Assembly (NCBI GenBank): GCA_902806595.1 | Contig: CADCXC010000003.1 | Location: 3,410,001 to 3,474,000 of the forward strand | Reading direction: 5' to 3' | Source: Pyrenopolyporus hunteri | Lineage: Eukaryota; Ascomycota; Sordariomycetes; Xylariales; Hypoxylaceae | Length of the DNA: 64,000 nucleotides | Shown here: in pieces, positions 56,177 through 64,000 of the stretch | Numbering within the stretch: position 1 is the first letter of the stretch | How the letters are laid out: every line of letters starts with the position of its first letter | The notes under the pieces: generated by a model | Databases searched by the model: none | What the model saw: only the letters and a program-made list of their open reading frames with translations | What the model was told of the DNA's origin: nothing | Translations under genes and position numbers: made by a program

Positions 56177-56901
56177 ACGTTGGGGGGGAGAAAACGTTAT
56201 ATAGAAATTATATAACCCGAGGTGAAATGAGAAGTGGGCAATGATTTGCGAGTAATTTGACCGAACATCTCTTGTTCGAGCCTCTACTACTTCATGTGTA
56301 GAATGAAGGATACAGCGTAGAGGAAGGCATAAGTATTACTAGGAAGAGAATAGGGAGGCTAATTCCGCCATATGTTATATGATATACGGTGATAATTGGA
56401 TGGATATCCCGGATGTCGTCAGCTATATAGATGTTCTAGGTAATATGTGAAGCCTGTGTTTGTGTTGTACGATGGGTCGAATAAGAGTAGACGATTATTA
56501 CCGGAGGAAAGGCGTAAGGGGACAAAATGGACGATTACCTCATCGACAGGCACGGACCAATCATATTATATAATCCGGTACTACCTTGGTACACCCGTAT
56601 CGCTACATGTGTATGGGAATATCTAGGCTGGACGAAGTACCTGATGTACCCCGGCACCCAGTAAGACGATGTCGATGTACCTATGTAGTCCCGCATCGCG
56701 CAGGGAGACGGGCATTTCCGAATTCTTCCCAACTTCAACCTTTTGCGACGAGCGCCTCAAAGCTTCTAACTCTCGCCCGGTGCCACCAGGCAGATTATAC
56801 GATCCTTATGATTCTATTCTACTAAATTTTATCAGAGGGCGCATGTCCCAGTCCACCCTTTTCTCGAGTTTCCTTTCGATATCCAATCCACCGCAATTAA
56901 A
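56177..56901. other. intergenic: bioDA 3' region and LAMTOR1-like upstream region
   Basis: No coding signal; the small frames on both strands (56535-56989) are chance. The last 150 bases are pyrimidine-rich and probably the leader of the next gene. Confidence 0.6.
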
Positions 56902-57495
56902 ATGGGAATTTGCGCTTCCTGTCTCGGCAATCGGCGCCGCGATTCGTACGATGAGGTATGCGCTCACGTCCTCTAATCTATGCTATTGACGTCGGCTAAT
57001 TGGGACAAGGATGATGTGTCTCGGCTACTCTTCGACGACCCGAACAACCTCCAATACGGGAGCTTCGGCGAGCACAATCTAAACGCCCAAGCCGATCCCC
57101 TCGAGTCGCAACGAGAAGTGGAAGCCTTGCAAAGAGTAGTAGCGCGAACCTCCAAGTACGTGTCGCTCGACATCACGTCCGTATCGCTAGGCCGAGTGCT
57201 AATCGCTTCCAGTAATCTCGTCGACGTGTTTGAAATTACCCCACAAGAGTCTCAAAGGACCCAACCTGCCCTGTTCTCGGGGCAAGACGCCCGACTAGCC
57301 CGCTACCAAAGCATATTATCCAACCTTGAAAGAGAAGGAGAGTCTCAATCCGTAGACGGTGGCCCTGGTGCTGTGGATTGGCTGTTATGCGACGACGATA
57401 CCGTCGAGTTGCAGGGCAAAGCACCCAGCATTAAGGATGAAGCTGGCGGTCCCCTTGTGGGCACCTTTGCAGATATTACCACGACGAGGCTGTGA
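56902..57495 (+). CDS. LAMTOR1/Ego1-like lysosomal Ragulator subunit
   Basis: Membrane anchor of the Ragulator/EGO complex that tethers Rag GTPases to the vacuole for TORC1 activation by amino acids. Three exons: 56902-56955, 57010-57155 and 57213-57495, giving 160 residues. The start Met-Gly-Ile-Cys-Ala-Ser-Cys-Leu-Gly is a classic lipid anchor: Gly2 for myristoylation, Cys4 and Cys7 for palmitoylation. A Ser-Arg-Leu-Leu-Phe-Asp-Asp sorting-like motif and Tyr-Gly-Ser-Phe-Gly follow, then the conserved Leu-Gln-Arg-Val-Val-Ala-Arg-Thr-Ser-Asn-Asn-Leu-Val-Asp-Val-Phe, which spans intron 2. The C-terminus Asp-Glu-Ala-Gly-Gly-Pro-Leu-Val-Gly also fits. Introns are 54 and 57 bases. Intron 2 is in frame without stops but has donor GTACGT, branch GCTAAT and acceptor CCAG, and its removal makes the conserved Asn-Asn. 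Confidence 0.88.
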
Positions 57496-58759
57496 AGGAA
57501 GCTGTTTTAAATGGGTTAATGACGCAAGTTTGCTTAACGAGCGTCTTTTAGCTCCGCCAAACCCACGATGGCATACGGCTAATCGTGAGTAGACTGGGCT
57601 GTTTATTTTCTATGACCTAAACCAAGGTTTTAAGGCGGGTCTTGTTCTAGCCCAATCTTGGGTTATACTACGCAGTGTAGTGGAGAGGGCGAGATTCATA
57701 TACTAAACGAGTTAATAAGCCCATCCTCTGCCCGCGCATTGGTAGCATCGGCACAGCCAATCAGCGGACGGCCCCTAGGGCCCCGAGAGGAAAAAACCCA
57801 TTGAGTGGCAGACACGTGCCTAGTCGATTCCCTTCTCCTTAGTAACAAGTGGGTTCCTATAAGAGTCCCGCCTGTCTGGTACGCGTTTCTATATATGTTT
57901 CACCTCTGAGCCGATTCTCGTCCGGCTTCGGTGTTGGGAAAAGGAATCCTGGTCGGAAGAGGCTCACGATAAGTTTACTACAATTGCAAACGGGAGTCTG
58001 TGTGTCAGATCCAGCCAGTGAGCGGGGGATCCGGGAAGGGCCGCAACTATCCCATCCCCTAAATATCCATGCGCCACCCGGTCTCCTGTCCACCCCCATT
58101 TTAGGGTTATGAGTTGCTAACAATAATCCACCTACCCGTAGATAATACCACAACAATAATATCTAGCCTAGTGTCCTTTTTACATCCAGTGGCTTGGAAC
58201 CCTTGGCCGAGGTCTGTGTGAAGGGCTCAATGATGTCTTTGCTGTTCTCGTTCCCACCGCTTTCCTCGGTTGAGCATGTCTTGGGTAGCTTTGCCCCCGT
58301 GCACCGGTTTCATCTCATCGCTAGACTTTTCCTCCCTTCTCATTCGTCGAGTGATATCTCCGCCAGACACTTGCCATCGGGTCAAGTTATCCGTCATAAG
58401 AAGAAGCGGGGAAAGAAACGACTGAGTGAAGATTTTTTGCGAGCAGCGGCAGTCACGTTTGGGATCCATCCAGGGACGAACCGGACATTCGATCTGATGG
58501 ATTGTGGCAGAAGCCTCTAGTTCTTTTCAAATCAGATAATCGCATCGAGTATAGCGTACAAAAAAGACCGGCTTCCCAGCATGTTTAATTCGAAACAATG
58601 ACACTCCCAAGTACCCATTTCCAGCTTTTGAGACTGACCTATCCCGGCTCTTCTGAGTTGCTTCCGTATAGACCCCCGTCAAAACAGAACTTCTACTGAT
58701 CATGGGCAGCTGTGTCAACCCCCCCTTATCCTCACACACGCCGCTAACCAGAGTGTCTA
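57496..58759. other. intergenic, no gene recognised
   Basis: The 3' region of the LAMTOR1-like gene, spacer, and the 3' side of the minus-strand Cys-rich gene. Frames at 57849-58520 are unsupported. Confidence 0.5.
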
Positions 58760-59092
58760 CTACACCACCGAGTATTGCCTATTATGATGTTGTTGGACCA
58801 TGTTTTGGATCGCCTCGTCAACCTCTCCCATGTCCCTCTGGGCCTTCTCGATCGTTGCGGTCCGATTCCCTTCTCTCTCCCACCGGCAGATGTCGTTTTG
58901 GAGCTTAGTGTACTTCCGTTGCTTCTTCTCGATATCTTTGCAGAGTTTGCAGTTGTCCGGCTCTTGATTCGTGCAGTACACCAGCTTCAGTCCGCAAGTC
59001 TCCCCGGTTCGATACTCCTTCGTACATTGTTGGCGGAAGTGGCCCCATCGCCAGTACCCGCACATCCAGCGTGTCTGTTCGAAGTAGCACAT
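58760..59092 (-). CDS. small Cys-rich conserved fungal protein, 110 residues
   Basis: A single exon starting Met-Cys-Tyr-Phe-Glu-Gln-Thr-Arg-Trp. The N-terminal half has seven cysteines: Cys2, then Cys11 after Arg-Trp-Met, Cys23 in Arg-Gln-Gln-Cys-Thr-Lys-Glu-Tyr, Cys33, Cys40, and Cys48 and Cys51 in Asn-Cys-Lys-Leu-Cys. The spacing suggests a small zinc-binding fold. The C-terminal half is helical and charged: Asp-Ile-Glu-Lys-Lys-Gln-Arg, Trp-Glu-Arg-Glu-Gly-Asn-Arg-Thr-Ala-Thr-Ile-Glu-Lys. I recall close relatives across Sordariomycetes, all unnamed. It may act as an adaptor; this is not shown. No signal peptide. The start was chosen because the family begins at this Met-Cys-Tyr-Phe. Confidence 0.75.
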   Translation of the reverse strand: MCYFEQTRWMCGYWRWGHFRQQCTKEYRTGETCGLKLVYCTNQEPDNCKLCKDIEKKQRKYTKLQNDICRWEREGNRTATIEKAQRDMGEVDEAIQNMVQQHHNRQYSVV

Positions 59093-62000
59093 CGTCGTCG
59101 TCTGGGGAGAGTCGATCGAGAGAGAATATCAAGGTCTAACCGGCGGTCCACCGATTAGTCTGGTCGAAAGTCGAAACACGTAGCTTTGTCGAAGAAGAGT
59201 GTGGGTCGTCGAGCAGTTATACCTCTAGGTCCCAACCAAGGTGTAGTTGTCTATGTTCACGATGGGTTGAAGTCGATATTTCCGCTCCCCCTTTTATATA
59301 TATGTGTATGTGTATAGGTATATAAACTGAGCTTTCTTGGATCTTGGATCGAATTACTCCACCGCTAAGCACAAGTGACATCAATAGGGGAGACAGAAAT
59401 ACTTATACTTTTCGTCTACGTCTCAGGTCTCCCTCTCTGGTTGTTCCCACCCGGTACCCGTTCTCGACTTACGTTGACCGCAACCTTCCACCACATACTC
59501 GTCGACACTCTGGCAAGAGTTACCACAAACAGCCGGCGAGGATTGGTCGTTGACAACTCAGCCTGTCTACTAATTGGGGTTGCATGTCCATTTCTCAACG
59601 AGTCCGTCTAACATGTTTCCTAGAATGCTGGATGGATGCCACGTTGACCTAGTGCTTCAATTTCCACCGGCTCAACTTCCCCACTCTGGATACAGCCTAC
59701 GAGTACCCTGACTGACTGAGTAGTTTACCAGCTACTTGATTCGAGAACGATAGATGGCGGCCCCTCCTCCCTTTCTCTCTTCTCTATTGGGTCGATTTCT
59801 AATGCCCTTTGTACGGTCCGCCCTTAAACTTGGGACGTGAGCCCATCAGCCTCGAATTTTACACCCTGTTACTACACCCCCCGTTGCACGCATAGTTTGA
59901 TCCTTTCCCGTCTGCAACCAGGGTTATGGCCTATCCCCACTGCCTGCCTATGCAAGCCATCTGGCTAGCCGCGGGTAGGCCTCATACCCTCCCTCCCTCC
60001 CCCCCAGACTCGGGCTTGTGAGGCAACTTTGCCCTTTAAGACGAGCATGTATTGTCAATCACTGGAACAGGGGATCATGTTTCGTCCCTTGCCACGTCTC
60101 GGGTGATTACCTTAAACAGATGCCCAATCACTCTCTCCCCCAAACTCGGAAGAGACTATATCCTGCATCTATAGCAGGACGACGCTGGTATTTTCGTTTA
60201 GGCTTAGACGGTCCCCATATTGCGTGGTTTATCGACTAGCAGACTTGATTGCCTTTGCCACTCCCTTTCGTTGCCGCTTCTCGCCTGATTTTGTTTGATT
60301 GGGTTTCCATCGACTACGTTTTCGAACTGTCCAGCTCATCATCAAGCCACATCGGGAAAGACGATATCTTCCTGACGCACTCTAGCCAGCACTTGCAGCT
60401 AACATCCACTCCGCGTTGTTCGAGATTTCTTAGCATCCGAAATACCCGTCCCAAAGGTTGCGGAACTTTTTTTTTTCTTTCCTTCTTTCTTTTGAGCCTT
60501 TCCGGGAAATGGACAACACATCGTTTGCACAGGGGGTTGGGTTACTATGACGACTTAGTCGATACCAGTACCCTTTTAGGTCGAGGAAGCAGGCTACTCT
60601 CTCTGCGGCCGCCTGCCTAAGGCCCGGTAAGTAGACCTAGGAGAAAATGGGTTCCCACGATAGCACAAAATCTTCCATCCTTGTGAATCGACATCGAGAC
60701 ATATGGAAATCTCCTATTCTGGATATACACGAGTCAAGTAATCTTGAGATCTTCAACGACGCGAGTTAGGTTCGCGACGTGGCAATGCTTTTCTGGCCGG
60801 GTCAGGCCCACCTGCACGATTTCGCCCCCGGCTTGTGCAAGATGCGTGCCTAGGAAGTATGGGGGATCGAAGAGGGACCTAGCGTTCCTAATTTATCTTT
60901 TGTACATGACCTGTCACGATCATAGCGGCACCTGATCCTCGGTACCTGTCTATGCCGTTAAATCAACAGGGTTAAGTCTTAATACCCTCGATGGGGCTAT
61001 CATAGCTCATACGATTCTTAGGTGGTAAGTGTAACTCGGAGTATTCGTAACGAAACTCGGAAGAAACCCGATTTACGCTTTTGACGAGATGTCAATATTG
61101 TGCTGAAAGGAATAGATAGGCCAAAACTACGTATAATATATAATTAATAATAATCACTTATACATTACGACTCTTCTGGATTATTATACTACCGGCTCTT
61201 ATATTAAATCTTGTTTGTGTATATTCCTTGTACTTGCGTTTTTGTGACGAGGTGAGCCTATCGACTAAAATGATGCTGTGTCTATCTTCAGACGCGTCTT
61301 TACAACGGGAAATCGTTGCTTAGCTTTGGCACTATAATCCGGAGTTTTGGTATCATGGGACATGAATCGATCATCTAGGTAATAGCAACGTTGCGTGTTG
61401 TCCTGCTAAAATGGAACTCGACCCGTGTCCTGGTGAAACGGAGACTTCTTCCGGCGGCAAGGGATAATACGAAAAAAAAAAAAAAAGGTTCCAAATCTCG
61501 GTGTGATGCTAAGGTGATGTTCATGTCTACTATCATCATTGTTTGCATCTACTTACATGCTACGTGCAAGGCGCGAACCCTGGAACAACACGGCCACATT
61601 AGGCGGCCTAGTAGTGTTGTGAGTAAATCCTTTCTCCGGGAAATTATGGGCTCCTGGCCTCGTACCCCACGGCCCGTTCCGTTCATCGATTTAGACGTAC
61701 TGGTTGATCTATCCGTCTAATAACCCTCGCTTCTAGCTTGACAGCTGCAGCATCGGTGTAAACCGCGGCCTGTAGGAAAGGGAAGATTTGACGTTGAGCT
61801 CTGTTTCAGCCGACCAATCAACAGCTTTGAGACATTCGACGCCATGGAAAGTTCTACGAAGCCTATGATAATTCCGGCCACACTATGTGTAAATCATGTG
61901 CAAGAAATGATATGCGCATTCCCTTAGTTCAGAGTAAGCAGAAGAGCCTACACGCTCTTTTAGCCCAATGATACCTCGTAACCTCCCAGACACTTTTACA

Positions 62001-62818
62001 CCCACCACTACCCACCATTACGTCTATGAGGGTGTGCCACTTGGGGGGGTGGGAGGGGCGTGGGGAAGTACGATACCCCCCGGACGCAGTAGCATGCATC
62101 TGAACCCACCGTCAGGAGCCCTGGGCTAGAGAGAGAGAAGATCAGCCATGTGTTCCTGTTTTGTTAACAGCCTCTCGGAGCCCTGCACTGCCAGCTCGTT
62201 GGTTGGGGGCCGGAGCCAGGGAAGTTGCCTCAGCGGAAGGTATCTAAGTTCTATCCGAAGGAGGACTATAGAATGGTTCTCTAAGAATTTTAGTATAAAC
62301 AACTCGAAACGAGGGGGAGAGGCGCGATGCTTGCTCACATATCCCCTCCTGATTTGCCGTCCCAACTTCATTCTAGCTCTGCGGTACTACACCTACTCAT
62401 ATACACAGGAGGCCCGGATTCGTCGAAGGGTCCTGCAACCGTATGCCATTTCTCTGCTCACCGTCTCTTGGAAGTACCGAGCGAGGCTTCATCGACTCAT
62501 CCCTAATGGCTGCTAGATTTTCCACGCCATCCTTGGTTGGACAGAATTATGAGTTGTCCCTCAACGCCATCGAATTTCAAGGTCAAACAGGGGTGAGTGA
62601 TTGGAACGGCTCTGTTGCCGACTCTGCCTGGGAAATGGGTTCACATATACTCCACAGCGGATGTGCTCGCATCGCATAGATGCAGGGTGATCTAGTTTCC
62701 CATCCATTTGCATTGCATGACAGCAGCTAGCTAGTCGAGCAGGTTGGGTACCTCCGTAGCTCACTATACGCATAGTAGTATACGCCGATTGCTGATGCAC
62801 GTAGCGTCGTCCCGAGAC

Positions 62819-62882
62819 GGGGAAGAGGGAAAGAGAAAGAGAGGAAGAGGAAGAGGGAGAGAGAGAGAGGAGAGAGGAGAGA
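62819..62882. repeat. 64-base homopurine run
   Basis: Every base from 62819 to 62882 is A or G, mostly GAGAGA and GGAAGA blocks. Confidence 0.9.
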
Positions 62883-63274
62883 CTCTGGGAGCCCAATTGA
62901 CCGGTCGTACAAAGGAGCGAATTCCTGTCATTGGGCACTGATGCTAACCGAAAGAGAGAGGCCGAAGAGGGGGGTCGGGGGGATCGCGACCACGTTGACG
63001 GCCAGAAAGGAGACCGTATTCGGCCCTCCAGGCCGCACCGAGCTCCACCGTTCGTCGGCGATGGTGACAAGGAACTCGTCTCATGAGGTGGGTAAGATCC
63101 ACGTCATTTTCATGTCGAGAGTACTTCTGACTTACAGCACCACGTTCTTCATATGTCAGGTACATAATGCAACGCGCGTGGGCGGGATTCCGGGAACTGT
63201 GACGAGTAACGGAGACGGGTTACAAAATCTCTTTTCCGGGCTGGAATCGAGTTAGCCTCTTTGCGATTATGTAA

Positions 63275-63334
63275 GGCAAGACGAGGCAGGACGAGGCAGG
63301 ATGAGACAAGTTAAGACAAGATAAGAAGAAGATG
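63275..63334. repeat. 10-base tandem array that decays along its length
   Basis: Units in order: GGCAAGACGA, GGCAGGACGA, GGCAGGATGA, GACAAGTTAA, GACAAGATAA, then GAAGAAGATG. Later units replace G and C with A and T. Confidence 0.8.
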
Positions 63335-63748
63335 TAAAAATATTGTTCTTCTCTCGAATTACCTAGTTGGTAAACTATAGGTGGACTAGAGGAATATAGT
63401 AAAAAAGCAAGTTCTAGAATATTGTGGGTAGTGTTTTTTTTCTTTTCCCTTTTTTTTGTTTCTTTCTTTTCCTTTTACATTGCCTTTTTCTTTTTTTTTT
63501 CTGGCGTCTAGTTCGACTTACATGGAAAAAAAACCAACTAGGTTGATTTACAAGGTATGTTAGCGTATTAGCTGAAAAGTTCGGGATCCTTTATTATAAC
63601 ACGGCTGTGCTAAGACTCTATAGCAGCAACTCGGACCACCTTTTCTTATTGTTCGGGTTGCCGCTATTGTACGGGGGCGCAAGATAAGATTGGACAACTC
63701 ATTGCTTAGTCCAACTACCTACAAGGTAGGCGTGTAATGAGATACCTA

Positions 63749-63772
63749 CTACAATACAATACAATACAATAC
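63749..63772. repeat. (ACAAT)n microsatellite
   Basis: Four or more perfect pentamers. Confidence 0.9.
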
Positions 63773-64000
63773 ATCGCAATTTGTAAGTCGACTTTTAACC
63801 CCCCTTGCTCTCTTTCCGATCCTGTGTTTAAGCTAGGTGACTATAACATGCAAAGTATATGCTGCGTGCATGTGGGGTAAGCCTTGCTAAGAAACAGCTT
63901 AACTTAGGTGGACAGATTAATACGAGTACGCCCCTCACTAGAGAGGGGGTACGTATACGTGCATGGTACCTACTATGGTAGTTACAGGTACCTATGTCTG

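Larger units (their letters stand above)
59093..64000. other. 4.9 kb terminal gene-free stretch
   Basis: No gene recognised. Frames up to 169 codons occur (62561-63070 minus), but that one is produced by a purine/pyrimidine tract and has no domain. It contains a homopurine run, a decaying 10-base tandem array, T-rich tracts at about 63426-63510, an (ACAAT)n array, and a GGTA cluster at 63960-64000. The first few hundred bases are the likely promoter of the small Cys-rich gene. Confidence 0.5.

Noticed and set aside
62561..63070. 169-codon minus-strand frame near the right end
   Set aside because: Much of it is Ser/Leu coded by the homopurine tract; no domain.

Overview
This window is nuclear DNA of a filamentous ascomycete (Pezizomycotina). 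Short spliceosomal introns of about 48-180 bases have GT-AG ends and CTAAC- or CTGAC-like branch sites. Genes lie on both strands without operons, and the gene set is typically fungal (creC, creD, homoaconitase, fused bioDA). Sordariomycetes, perhaps Xylariales, is my best guess from protein resemblance; that rank is inference.

Layout. From 0.8 to 6.9 kb, three minus-strand genes: a small four-helix membrane protein of the DUF6640 type, an RCC1/Pim1-like Ran exchange factor and a repetitive Cys-rich protein. A gene-poor stretch follows to 10.6 kb. From 10.6 to 15.1 kb: an unknown 373-residue protein, the SMC5/6 SUMO ligase Nse2/Mms21 and a cytochrome c peroxidase-like enzyme. From 15.9 to 28.7 kb: the Miro GTPase Gem1, then creC and creD, separated by a 5 kb gene-free stretch. 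From 30.7 to 42.9 kb: an Slm1-type F-BAR/PH protein, a Clr5-domain protein, the mRNA cap methyltransferase Abd1, proteasome lid subunit Rpn7 and alanine aminotransferase. From 45.7 to 48.4 kb: homoaconitase (LYS4/lysF). From 50.2 to 56.2 kb: a compact three-gene biotin cluster (biotin synthase, KAPA synthase, fused bioDA). Then come a LAMTOR1/Ego1-like Ragulator subunit and a 110-residue Cys-rich protein. The last 4.9 kb holds only repeats.

Links between genes. The biotin cluster covers the route from pimeloyl thioester to biotin. The encoded proteins carry different targeting signals: KAPA synthase ends in Ser-Arg-Leu, a peroxisomal signal, and biotin synthase has a mitochondrial-type leader. 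creC and creD belong to the same ubiquitin-based carbon catabolite control network. Slm1 (TORC2) and the LAMTOR1-like subunit (TORC1) are both nutrient-signalling parts but are far apart. The other genes are unlinked housekeeping functions.

Gene models. I built the exons by hand from splice signals, reading frame and family resemblance. Every spliced model closes in frame. Several introns are multiples of three without stops, and one 48-base creC intron holds an in-frame stop that looks like a mutation if splicing is ignored. Intergenic DNA is full of a GGTA/TACC repeat that forms CCTAGG and GGTACC palindromes. I found no transposon with coding capacity, no tRNA or rRNA gene, no CRISPR array and no secondary-metabolite backbone gene. 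No dramatic new system is visible. The best leads are the biotin cluster, the creC-creD proximity, the repeat family, and a LYS4 upstream frame whose stop is made by splicing.
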